A stretch of 64,000 bases of DNA, taken from positions 3,286,001 to 3,350,000 of the forward strand of contig CAJFCV020000002.1 of assembly GCA_904066235.2 (NCBI GenBank), given 5' to 3'. The translations under genes were made by a program, and so were the position numbers. The notes under the pieces are model-generated. The model saw nothing but the letters and a program-made list of their open reading frames with translations. It made no database searches and was not told the DNA's origin. Positions 23,385-34,411 of the stretch are shown here, one piece after another (the stretch's first letter is position 1; each line of letters begins with the position of its first letter). The DNA is from Bursaphelenchus xylophilus (Eukaryota > Nematoda > Chromadorea > Rhabditida > Aphelenchoididae).

Positions 23385-24430
23385 TTTGTTTATTGAAAGC
23401 ACTATAGACTAGACAGGAACATGTATAAAGGTTTACGTGATATTGTTAAAAATTAGTGCTGTCTCCTGAGCGCGTGAATTCTCTAGAGTTTAGATATAAT
23501 TGATGAGCATAGGGTTTGAGACCGGCATGTCAACGGTTAATCCAGTTTCGCTTTTCGGAGAGCCAAAAAATTCGTCTCAATGACGTATTTTATGGATGAT
23601 AGGCTAAATATTGTATAAAACTGGAGTGTGCAGCACATTTGAACAAGGACAAGGCAAACCCTTATTGTTAGAGAAGTCGGCGAGACCACAAAAAAAATTT
23701 ATCCGTTGTCAGTTTAGGCCTGCAACAGATAGAAGACGGCCGATTTTTTTGCGTGATGCCACAAAACGGCACTTTGGAAATTCCCAGGACTTTTTGCGTA
23801 TGCACTAACATCATTCCACCTTACCTCCCAGGTTATAATTGGAGCAAAAAAATCATGTACCAGCTTATATTTGGGACAAAAAAAATCATTCTCGGCCTGA
23901 AACAGAATGCCAAGAAATTTCCATTGCTTGACGCTGCCTTATGTCTTCTTGACGTGGGAGAACCATCGTCATTCCGAAGCCTTTGTGTCGCGGATCATTT
24001 TTTCGTCATCAGTCTATCATTCAAACACAAAACAGAAAGTCGAAAACCCAAAGAACGACGACGATAATACATATTATGAAGTTTTTCCCTTTTAACTTTT
24101 TTTCTATTTTTGAAAAACCCCGTTTTCATTGTGCAAATTCTTCAGCGAAACGCGGCGGCGCGGTCGAGACAAACTTGTGTCACAGCGATTTTCAAGATGC
24201 GCAACGCAATGCCAAAAAAGGTGAACGTGCAAAAAACCGCGGAAATTTTTATATTAGGCTAGCCATTAAAAAGTTTGACTGATATTTCAACTCATTGGCT
24301 ATCTGGTCGGGAGGGCAAAAAGGGCCTAATCCTCAGGAAAGCCGTATTATGATTCGATTTGTCGCGGCCGTCACCGTGATTTCCTTTTCTTACCCAAGCC
24401 GAATGCGAAAATTTCGGTCCTTATGTAAAG
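23385..24430. other. No gene recognised
   Basis: Intergenic DNA between MLT-10-like copies 2 and 3. Frames of about 100 codons (23753-24067, 23983-24282) have no matching motifs. Confidence 0.4.
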
Positions 24431-24435
24431 CTAAA

Positions 24436-25122
24436 AAGTGCGGCAATTTTTCGGCCGGATTTGAATTGGCTATAACTTTTTTAGTTTTTATCCGAATGTT
24501 AAAATTCTTTTTTCCCTGAATCCTCAGGCAACCCCATTTTGTTCAATACCAAATATGTTATACAGGGACCTTGTTCATAGTTATTGGCCTTTCGGTCGTT
24601 TTCTCTGCTTTTTCGGCGTGTGTGAAAATCGCCAGAAAAAATGACTTTTTTTACGAATTTTGTCGTAAAAAGTTTCATGCCTGTTCATGCCATGGAGGAT
24701 ACCTTGTCCACAAAAAATCAGCTATCTCCGCACAAAACTAGCGAGAATATAGCCAAAAAGTTTTTCTGTGTGACCATTCATGTACCCTCCTGACCGCAAA
24801 GAATCGTTGAATATCTTGGTCGCCCCGGAAAGGTGCGGGCTGAAACTTTCAGGAATTGATGTGTGGCCTATGTCCGGCCCATGTGCAAAATTTAAAGAAA
24901 ATCTGAGAGTCGCACTAGGGGTAATTCCATTGTCAGCTATGAAAACAAGAGCTTTTTCTTTGTATTGAATTTTTACTGTAGTCTAATAAATGGGTATAAC
25001 ATATTTAGCATTAAACAAAATGGGGTTGTCTATGGATTGACGGAGAAAAAGAATTGTAACATTTGCCCAAAAACTAAAAAAGTTATGGCCAATTAAAATC
25101 CGGCCGAAAAATTGCCGCACCC
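24436..25122. repeat. Foldback element with a nested family-D repeat
   Basis: GTGCGGCAATTTTTCGGCCG at 24436 pairs with its inverse complement ending near 25122, and the pairing continues inward about 130 bp per arm. The centre (24610-24945) is a family-D copy recognisable by CCGCAAAG...CGTTGAATATC and CTGAGAGTCGCAC, so one repeat inserted into another. No gene is present. Confidence 0.6.
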
Positions 25123-25127
25123 TGTAT

Positions 25128-25285
25128 TAGTATGTCGGGAAGATAATGCGCACCCTGTCGCACCAAAAATCCCATCGCAATTGAGAAAATAAATTGATTC
25201 GCGGCAAGGTCAAGTTGCTTTTCACTTCAGCGACACCATCGGCGCACGATCGTGTCGCTCATTATTTTCCCGACAAACTGATATT
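25128..25285 (+). repeat. Family-A MITE
   Basis: TATTAGTATGTCGGGAAGAT to TTATTTTCCCGACAAACTGA, downstream of MLT-10-like copy 3 and abutting the 24436 foldback. Confidence 0.7.
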
Positions 25286-25685
25286 TAGCGTTTTGCCATC
25301 AGTCTCGCTTCGGCGCTGAAAAGAAACGAAGATTCCAACATTGAAGAGAATTACAGTTATTACCGCACCATACGGTAAATCAAGACCAGCGATGCTTGTC
25401 CAAATTGCAGGTAAGTACCATAGGGAAGATGTTGGGAGAGGGAAAAAATAGTTTTTGTTAAGCAGTTATTAGCGTTGCTAATGATCATGGGAATCCGTCG
25501 TCATAACGGGCTTGATGTTTAGTAAACATTATAGTAAACACTTGTCGAACTGATTTGGGCAACGACACAAAACTCTTTAATACCTTTATTATATTTGAAT
25601 ATATTTATATGTGGCCTTGGCACACATGACATTATTATTGCACAACGGCAGGAACTGAGGCTCTTGAAAGAATAGGGCGATCCTC

Positions 25686-28672
25686 CTAACTCAGCCAACT
25701 GGGAGATAGCAAGGCCACGAAAGCCGCTAAAGGCGACAGAATAACTGGCGAGAGCGCGTAGGGGCTCATAATAAGACCTCCGAGGAACTGAGGTGATAAT
25801 ATAATAGGGGTTAGGACAAAAGGTGACAAGATCAGCGGGGATCCGACCAAAGGATTCAGGATGAGCGGATCCATGCAAAGCGGACTAAGAATGATGGGCG
25901 TAAAGACTTGGGGCGACAAAATGAAGGGCACCATGACAGTAGGCGACAGGATTAGAGGATTGAAAAGGCCGGGAGACAGAATAGCGGGATGGAGCGCGAT
26001 AGGTGTCAAGATAATGGGAGAGAACAACCAAGGCGACAGAATGATGCAACCCAGAAGACGAGGGGACAAGACGAAGGGAACAAATACCCAGGGGGTTAAA
26101 ATTACAGCGCCCCAGATTGAGGGCGACAGGATAATCGGGTCGAACAGCAGCGGGGACAGAATGAAGGGCTGAGATGCCAACGGGGCGTTCAGTACCACCC
26201 ATGTGAACAGTGTTGGGGCTAAAACGATGTCTTTTTTGCGCAGCTTGAAGCTCTCCATTTCGGCCATCATTTCTATTTGCTTCTCCATTTCCTCATGAAC
26301 CTCCTCTTCAGTCATGCTCATCAGCAGATTGTATTTGGTCTCGTTGTACAAATGGGACTGTGGCCCATAAAGTGCAGTAATTTGCTGTTTGTTCAACACA
26401 GCATAACCGGTATGATTCATCTCCCTCAGCTGATCCTTAGTGTAGGAATCGCGTAGTTTCTGCCAGAACTCAAACTTCTCAGGCGAGTGTCCCATTGCAG
26501 TTGCATTTTGCTCGGTCGGGTATAATGGGACGTTATTTTCATCCACCATGTTTTTCATCGCGTCATACATTCGCTCGGTTTGGTTCTTACTCGTTTCTTT
26601 CAGCTGCTGTAATTATTTGATTTGCAAGTTATTGATCTTGAGTTTCCCAGGATTACCTTTTCGATGTCCTCGGACTTCTCATTGACACCAGCCACTTCCA
26701 TGATAATGTCAAGGAAGACCTGATGCTCTTCAAGGCCAAATGCTCTCATCATATTAGGAATACTTGTCAAATTCTCAACTGGATCATCGCTGTCATGAAG
26801 CGCGAATAAGGAAGGGGATATCAGGTTTATCTAAAATTGTTGGGGTTTGGAGCAATGTTTTCCAAGGATAACATAAGTCAATTTCCTGGGCATGTGCACA
26901 ATTCCTAGCTCGCGTTTTACAGAATTAAGCGAGATTTTGAGTTCTAAAATTGACTAATCAAGTATTCAAGTCTTAAAAACCACCCGTTTGAAGCGCAAGT
27001 TAAACTGAAAATCTCGGTCGTTTCTGCAAAGCGCGAGTTATCGGTCTAGCATGAATTCTGATCGCTTGTAACACTTCGTGTCATATTTTCTGAATAAGAA
27101 GAGAGAGAAAAATGCTCTCTCGCTCGAAAATTAACCCATTCTATTTCCGACCAAGAGAGTTTTCCCGTTCGCAAAGAAAGGTCCGGTTTTGGAAGAATGT
27201 CCCTAAAGAGCCAATAAGATACAAACGTTTTACAAAGAGGGTAACCGAGAACTCCTTTGTAATGGTTTTCTTCACTGCACTGCATTCCGTTTTTGCAGTG
27301 CTGATTTTTTAGTCGTCGGCTTACCGTATCATTGTCCTTTTCCGGAAACAGCTCGAAAAATTTTGGCGAGGCAATTTTCATTGAGCTGTTGTAAAATTTC
27401 GATGTGTCCTTTCCAGCCATCTTGTAGCCCATCTCCATGCCGCTCCTCACCAGATCCATGATCTTTGACTCCGGCGTATTTCCTTTCTTTTTCTTTATCT
27501 CTGCCATAAGTTTCTTAAATTTGACTGGGTCTTTTTGAATGTCCTCCAAGTCCCCGTCAAAATCTATGGCATCTTTGTCAAGCTGATGTTTTACTCCTTG
27601 CAAGCCCATAGCGTCAAGGCTTTCGTCGCTTTTATCTTCAAGTTCTTTCTTCTTTTTCTTCAAAGCTAAGCCGTTGTTTTTGATGTTTTCTATTGTGTCT
27701 TGCCATTTGGGGAGGTCTGTTTTGTTCGTCGAGTGTTTGATCGACTCGTAGATGCTTTTTGCTATCTGAAAAGAGTTTTAATTGAGAGGGAGGTCTTGTA
27801 AAACGTATTGCGGACGGTTGGTAAAATGACTCCATACAAGGTGCTTATATGCAAAATTTTAAGGTAAATACGGGGGTCGAACCTTGAGCAACAACCTTGT
27901 AATCAGTCAGTCGGGAAAATAATGTGGATTCGTCTCGCTTTAAAATCGTCGATTATTGCTTTGTGACGCTGCGGCTGTGGATTTTGTGCGCAATTGCAAT
28001 TATTTTTCAGCGACAAATCCACGGTATTTTCCCGACAGACTGATAGTGTCACCTGCATCAGGCCACCTGCAAAAGCATTAGCAATATTTCTTTTCTGATG
28101 GACTAGGTTTCGTCTTACCTGCATCATCGGTGTCATTATGACTTTATTCTTCTTTATCTTATAGCCGCTTGCTGATTTTACGCTTCTCTTTCTTCTGACA
28201 ACATTATCGTCCCATTGCTGTCGGAAGCTGCTCTTTTCTTCTATCTCCTCACCATTCCTGTGCTGTCGATAGCGATCAAAGCGGTTGATTTTCTTCGGCT
28301 TCCGTGTCTCAAACTTGTGGTTGAACAGCTTCTTCAGACATTTTGCATGCTTTATGACGTCATCTGCTTTGGACGAGCATTCTCCAAACTTGTCGGCTGT
28401 GGATTTTCGGTGCCTCTTTAGTCTACAAGTAATTGCAAGTGTTCCCATGGGAGTCTTGCCTACTTTTTGTTCGCAACGGCGCTCATCAACGAACTCATTC
28501 CAGTGTCCATCCACTTCTGATACATTTGGAGCATGTCGTCGTCCTTTACGCCGAGTTCATACGAATTTGTTCCTTCCACTCGTTTCAATTCCCCAGTCGC
28601 AACTTTTAGGTCTACCGTTTCCTTGCCTACCGTAACGGCGACAAGGCATGCTGCAAGAGCGAGCAGCAGCAT
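25686..28672 (-). CDS. MLT-10-like moulting-cycle protein (array copy 3)
   Basis: Five exons: 28672-28464, 28422-28119, 27765-27325, 26830-26657 and 26606-25686, giving 682 residues. The chosen start opens a strong signal peptide (MLLLALAACLVAVTVG) and follows a TTTTTTCAG acceptor by 12 nt. An upstream in-frame Met exists (28813) but lies before that acceptor and has no paralogue support. The protein carries R-R-K-R at residues 146-149, the same Cys pair as its neighbours, and the C-terminal decapeptide ILSP repeats. Intron 2 (353 bp) contains a family-B MITE at 27902-28050. Intron 3 contains part of a family-D repeat beside the segment shared with copy 2. This is the closest relative of copy 2, including upstream DNA. 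Inferred role: secreted moulting and cuticle-matrix protein, as for MLT-10. Confidence 0.92.
27902..28050. repeat. Family-B MITE in intron 2 of MLT-10-like copy 3
   Basis: ATCAGTCAGTCGGGAAAATA then ATGTGGATTCGTC; right end GCGACAAATCCACGGTATTT with CCCGACAGACTGATAG. Confidence 0.75.
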
Positions 28673-28693
28673 GGAACCGAGTAGCTGAAAAAA
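28673..28693 (-). promoter_or_regulatory. Likely spliced-leader trans-splice acceptor, MLT-10-like copy 3
   Basis: TTTTTTCAG ends at 28685 on the minus strand, 12 nt before the chosen ATG at 28672. This supports that start over the in-frame Met at 28813. Confidence 0.5.
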
Positions 28694-28809
28694 TACAATT
28701 CTCTGGGCTTGAAGATGGATTAAAATTCGACGGGGTGTTTCGTTGAGTTGGCATTGCTCAAAACAATAGGCCAAGCCGGTTTCAAGTTCCGGTTTTGAAG
28801 CCGGTGGCA

Positions 28810-29500
28810 ACACGGAACCTTACGTCACAAATCATCCCACAAATCGTACCCCCAGTACGATACGTTACATCCGACACTAAAAAGCTGAAGAATGCCGCAG
28901 GCAAAAACCACAACCTCTTCGGTGTGTAACAAACACTGCCACCGAGTGCAATTGATTTTGGTTATCCGTTTGAAAGGATTTCCGTCTTAATGTTTTTTCA
29001 ACCATTGAGACTTGGTCGCCCCCTTCTGCCCACAAACCACACGCTAAATTCAAGGCATACGATATTGCCTCGCCCGCGCCGTGTGTTTTTGTCGCTTTCT
29101 CCGCCCCTGCGACACGAGTAAGCCATGCCTCCACGGGAACCTGAAACAATGAAGCCCCGTTGCTGATTCGCTAACGAGATCCGGAACCAGCGCGTTCAAC
29201 TTTTGAAGGGCGCTTTCGACTCCGCCGTTTGTGCGTAACCCACCGATGGTCGTTGACCTGGGCACAAACTCCCGGCATCAAGGTTTCGTCGGGAAGGGGA
29301 GGATCGGCGGCGAAATCTAAAACGCAAAGCCTCTTCGTCATCACTTCTGTGTGGAGGACAACGGTGATGCCGCGTGTTTAGCGATATCGGTTGAGAGGGT
29401 GGATGGTTTATTACAATTATTATACGGTAATGTTGCACATGGCCGGCTATCGAGGAATGTTAGAAGTTTGAATTAATTGCAGGTGAGTAGAGTAAGGGGG
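28810..29500. repeat. Upstream region duplicated with MLT-10-like copy 3 (pair of 22790-23380)
   Basis: Partner of the block upstream of copy 2. One 90-residue frame is open here on the minus strand (29149-28877) but is broken in the partner, so it was not called as a gene. The block sits between copies 3 and 4 and probably contains the copy-3 promoter. Confidence 0.6.
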
Positions 29501-29721
29501 AACCTTTCTAGGACGATTAGTCTGGGACAATTTTTTGTAATTAGTGGCCAGACCCAAGGCCATAAAACTGACCGAAATAGAAGGGGCGTGCCAAAAGTCC
29601 TTACCGGTAAATTCAGTAAGACTAGGAGTGTTATAAAAAGGTTCCACTATACCAAGACTTGAGGTTTTAGAGTGACTAGGACGGACCTGTCCCAAGATGT
29701 TACATGCAGACTCAACTTGGC

Positions 29722-32700
29722 CTAGCTAAGCCAACTAGGAGACAACAAGGCCACAAAGGCCGTTAACGGTGATAACAAGACAGGTGAGAGCACGTAAGGA
29801 CTCATAATCAGTCCTCCGAGGAAATGCGGCGACAAAATGGTGGGAGTTAGGACAAAAGGCGATAAAATTAGAGGGGATCCGACTAGCGGATTCAAAATTA
29901 CCGGGTCCAAACACAATGGACTCAAGATGATTGGTGTGAAAACTTGAGGCGACAAAATGAAGGGTACCAGTACTAGAGGCGACAAGATTAGGGGATTGAA
30001 AAGGCCGGGCGACAGAATAGCAGGATGGAGTGCGATGGGAGTTAGAATTAGAGGGGAGAACAGCCATGGGGCTAGGATAATGCAACCCAAAACACGAGGG
30101 GACAAGACGAACGGGACAAACACCCAAGGCGTTAAGATTACAGCGCCGTAGATCGAGGGCGACAGGATAATCGGGTCGAAAAGCAGTGGGGCCAAAATAA
30201 AGGGCTGTGATGTTGTGGTGGGGTTGAGTACGACCCACGTGAACAATGTTGCTGACAAAACGACGTCTTTTTTGCGGAGCTTAAAGCTCTCCATCTCTGC
30301 CATCATTTGAATTTGGTTCTCCATTTCCTCATGAATCTCCTCCTCATTCATACTCATCAGCCGCTCATATTTGGTCTTATTGTAGAGTCTGGACTCGGGC
30401 CCGTACAGCAGCGTAATCTGTTCCTTGTTCAAAATTGCATAGCCGGTGTGATTGAGTTCGCGCAACTGATCCTTCGTGTAGGAATCGCGCACTTTGGTCC
30501 AGAAGTCAAAGACCGCCTGCGACTCGCCCCATTCGGTGGCGTTCTGCTCGGTCGGGTACAATGGGACATTGTTTTCGTCCACCATCTCCTTCATCATGTC
30601 CACCATTTGCGCGGTTTGGTTCTTGCCGGCCTCCTTGAGCTCCTGAAAGATCAACAGTTGACGGTGGGGTTTTTAAAAAACGTCGCGAGACGCAGATCAA
30701 TCATCATTCCGGAGCCTGCACGCCGCGCGCCGCCGGTTCGCCGCTCAAACATCAGAGCAGAAACCCGAAAACCCAAGAAAACGTCGGTGATTTTTTTTGT
30801 TTTCACTTTTAAGATTCGTGTCTTTTTTAAAGGAAAGGGTGGTTTTGCACTTTTAATTCCGTTTGTAAAAACATTTACGCTTGATTTCTGTCGGGTTTTG
30901 ATCAGTATTTTCATAAAGTGCATGGGCATTTGTCGCGTCGCGCATTTGCACAAAAAAGACCATTTTGCACCGTGCATTTCACTGTTTTTTGGACAAATGC
31001 TCAGACTAAGTTTATGAAAAAATGCCTGCCTTTTCGATGTCCTCCGATTTATCATTGACCCCAGCCGCTTCCATGATGACATCAAGCCACAGTTGGTGCT
31101 CTTGAAGGCCAAACCCTTTGAGCAAATTGGGAATACTTGTCAGATTCTCAATTGGATCGTCGCTTTCGTGAAGAGCGAATAACGATGGGGATATTAGGTT
31201 CACCTGAAAGCAAATTTATATTGGCACCTTAGGCTTATTCCTGTGTAACAAAACCTGTCTCTAGCGAACACTTACAGGCATTCCTAGAGGCACTTTTTCG
31301 TCGAAAAAGCCTCTATACAACGAAGCTTTCCATAACGAAGATATTTTTTATTTTGTATAGAGGCAGCGCAAAAAGGCAAGAACCCGCAGGGTTTAAAATT
31401 ACCTTTTTTCTCTCATATTATTTTCCCGACAGACATCCAATTTCGATAGTATTAGTCTGTCGGAAAAATAATGAGCGCACTCTCGCTGTTCCAATCGCGT
31501 GTGAAAAGCAACTTGATTTCATCGCAACACGATTCATTTTTTCGGCGGCGATGCGATTTTCGATTCGACAGAGTGGTCGTTATTTTCCCGACGGACTGAT
31601 AGTTTGATTACAACCACTTTTCTACCTACCGTATCATTTCCACTATCCGGGAAGAGCTCCAAAAATTTGGGCGACGCAATTCTCATCGTGCTATTGTAGA
31701 ATCTCGACGTGTTCTGCCCCGCGATATTGTAGCCCATCTCCATCGCACTGCGCACAATGTCCATGACCTTTGCCTCCGGGGTGTTTCCCTTCTTCTTCTT
31801 GATTTCGGCCATGAGTCGCTTGAGTTTGGCGGGGTCTTTTTGGATGTCCTCCAACTCGCCTTCGAACTGGATGTCATTGCGGTTGACCTGCCGCTTCAGA
31901 CCCTGCAGCCCCATAGTGGCCAGACTCTCATCGCTAGTGTCCTCAATGTCTTTGCGCTTCTTCTTCAGCGCTTTGCCGTTGGTTTTGAGGCTTTCGATGG
32001 TGTTTTGCCATTTGGGGAGCTCGGTCTTGTTGGACGCCTGCTTCACCGAGTCGTAAATGCTTTTTGCTATCTAAAAAAAAGTAAGTTGGCGATAAAAAGG
32101 GTTCAAATATGCTGTAGACTTTTGAGGCGAATTTTAGTGCATCTGAAATTGCAAAGTTTTTTGTAAGCCAGTTTGTGAAAGGACGTTTTTGCTGAGAGGA
32201 ATTTACAAGAAATTATCCGAAGTGCAACGAGCATTTTTTTTTACTGTGTTTTGCGCACAAGTTGGATATAGGCTAAATATCAGTTTCTGAAAAGCTTAAC
32301 TCACGATTTGGGTGGACAGCTGAGATATTGGCCAAACATGGAGATCGGTCAGAGAAAATAGTTTTTGGCCAAATTCTGTCATTTGAGAGAGTGGGCGAAA
32401 GAGAGAGTATGGGCAGAGGTAAAAACGCTTTTTAGCTGTATCTTTGGCAGTTGCGCATGGAAAAGCTTATTTTAATTTTTTTGTGGAAACATCATGCGTT
32501 TCAGTAACTATGAAACTTTTCACGTCAAAATTCGATAAAAAATCTTAATCATTCAAGAACGCCGATTCTGCGGGCTGAATCGTTGTTCGGTTTGCAAAAA
32601 CCGTCGAGCCATAGTAACCTTTATTTTTTCAACCTTTGCAATTGTTATGTCTTTATTTACCTGCATCATCGGTGTCATCACCACCTTGCTTCCCTTCATC

Positions 32701-33980
32701 CTGTATCCCTTGGCGGACTTGATCTCCCTCTTGCTTCTCACTGTGTTTTCATCCAGTTGTTGCTTGAAACCACTTTCCTCGTCCTCGTCGCCAACTCTGT
32801 GTTGGCGATAGCGATTGAAGCGATTGAATTTTTTCGGTTTTGGAGTGTCGAATTTGTGGTTCAGCAGTTGTTTCAAGCACTTGGCGTGCTTTATGAGATC
32901 GTCGGCGGACGTTGAGCATTCCCCGAACTTTGTGGCTATCGACTTTCGATGCTTTTTTAGTCTGAAACAGGGGTGTGAAATTACGTTTTTAAAGTGGTTT
33001 CTTGAGAAAACCCATGCTAGAAACCAAAAAATTTTTTTTGTTATAGAAAGCCTTCGTTGTGTAAAGGCTTATTTTGGCCTGAAACTGACTTTTGCAACCT
33101 CTGAAATTGTTCGTTATAGGGAGGTTTTCGTTGTAAGTATCTCAAAAGGTCGGTGCAATAAATCGCTAGGACCCGAAAAATTTTGTTCGTTATAGAAAGG
33201 TTTCGTTGTAGAAAGGTTCATGTTTTCTTAAAATTGACTTTCGCAACCTCTAAAATTGTTCGTTATAGAGAGGTTCTTTGAACGAATCGCTAGGCTCCAA
33301 AAAAATCTGTTCGTTACACAAAGGTTTTGTTGTATGTTTTGTTGTATCATAAAAGGCTGATTTTGGGTTATAGTTGACCTTCGCGACCTCATCAATTCCT
33401 GGAAATTTTATCTCACGCTTTGCGTACGCAACCGAGATATTAAACGACCTTTGCGGCCAAGAAAGTACGTAAAATGCGGAGAATGGTCAGAGAAAACCGA
33501 CTTTTAGGCCATATCTTTGCCAGTTTCTTGAATGAAGAAACTATTTTTTGTGGAAACGTTGACCACTACGGTTGAAATAAGCATGGAACTTTTCATGCCA
33601 AAATTTGCAAAAAAAATGTCATTTTTCGTGTTAAAAATTTCGGTCGTTTCTGCAAACCGCGAGCTGGAAGGCTTCCATACGTCTTGGAAAAACTAATCTA
33701 AATTTGTGCCAAGCTTTATCAAAATCTAAGCTTCGCATTTGAGTTATTTCCCTGTCAACTTTCCGTACTTTTTATTGGCGATTGCACTGAACAACGAGCT
33801 CATTCCAGTGTCCATCCACTTCTGATACATTTGCATCATATCGTCGTCTTTCACACTTAGTTCGTACGAATTCGTGCCTTCCACGCGCTTAAAGTTTTTG
33901 TTTGGCGCTTCTTCGGAAGTTTTGCATTCGGTTGCCAGCGAAAGGCAGGCTACTAAAAGTAGCCGCCATGTAAACGTCAT
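29722..33980 (-). CDS. MLT-10-like moulting-cycle protein (array copy 4), with a GC-AG intron
   Basis: Five exons: 33980-33769, 32961-32661, 32070-31630, 31203-31030 and 30642-29722, giving 682 residues. The start follows TTTTCTTTTCAG by 6 nt and opens a signal peptide (MTFTWRLLLVACLSLA). R-S-K-R lies at residues 146-149. Exon 4 must end at 31030 to match its paralogues (174 nt in all four), but the next bases are GCAGGC, so the donor is GC rather than GT. Reading through would add five residues and a stop. The acceptor TTTCAG at 30643 restores the frame and a last exon of exactly 921 nt. Introns are long (807, 590, 426 and 387 bp) and filled with repeats, unlike copies 1 and 2. Inferred role: secreted moulting-cycle matrix protein. 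The uncertainty is whether the GC donor splices well; if not, the product would lack the ILSP domain. Confidence 0.88.
30890..31025. repeat. Family-C repeat end in intron 4 of MLT-10-like copy 4
   Basis: CATAAAGTGCATGGGCATTT, GTCGCGTCGCGCATTTGC and TTTTGCACCGTGCATTTCAC. It lies against the GC donor at 31029, so the insertion may have shaped that junction. Confidence 0.5.
31452..31604 (-). repeat. Family-A MITE in intron 3 of MLT-10-like copy 4
   Basis: AGTATTAGTCTGTCGGAAAA to CGTTATTTTCCCGACGGACT. A lone family end (TATTTTCCCGACAGAC) at 31418-31434 precedes it. Confidence 0.75.
32200..32545. repeat. Family-D repeat in intron 2 of MLT-10-like copy 4
   Basis: TTAACTCACGATTTGGGTGG, GCCAAACATGGAGATCGGTC and TTTGGCAGTTGCGCATGGAA. 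It explains most of this intron's length. Confidence 0.5.
33030..33740. repeat. Direct repeats and a family-D repeat in intron 1 of MLT-10-like copy 4
   Basis: 33030-33365 holds degenerate tandem units with TTCGTTATAGAGAGGTT and TTTCGTTGTA. 33390-33735 is a family-D copy (TTTATCTCACGCTTTGCGTA, AAAATGCGGAGAATGGTCAG, TTTCTGCAAACCGCGAGC). The intron is 807 bp against 34 bp in copy 2. Confidence 0.5.
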
Positions 33981-33998
33981 GGTGTGCTGAAAAGAAAA
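33981..33998 (-). promoter_or_regulatory. Likely spliced-leader trans-splice acceptor, MLT-10-like copy 4
   Basis: TTTTCTTTTCAG followed by CACACC and the ATG at 33980 leaves a 6-nt leader, typical of SL1-spliced nematode mRNAs. It also excludes the longer in-frame start at 34067. Confidence 0.55.
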
Positions 33999-34411
33999 GG
34001 AAAGTATTATGCTTTCTTCTATTTCGGGTTGCCGTGCACAGCGACTCACACAGGTCCTAAAAATCAATTTTTTTAAAGAATGTTTTTGCTATGCAGAGGA
34101 GGTTACGCTGTTGCAAAAATTAGGTAGAAATTGCTCTAAAAAACAATATCAGTGCAAAAAACAGGACTAGCCACAAATTCGCGCACGGCCCGGCCGGCTT
34201 AAAATATCAAGACTTTGGCCCGCCTGGTACAGGAAGCAATCCTAACCGGAGCGAAACGTGCAGAAACTTGAAGTCATCCGGTTTATCCGGTTTTATCGGG
34301 GTCATAACTCTTGTGATAATAACAAGGAAGTCAATTCGGGAACGTGGTTTCAAATATTGACTTTGTTATGAATAGGGCACTGGCAAGGGAAATAGGGTTC
34401 AAGGTCATAAG

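Noticed and set aside
28877..29149. 90-codon minus-strand frame upstream of MLT-10-like copy 3
   Set aside because: The duplicated block at 22790-23380 has stops in the same frame, so there is no conserved protein.
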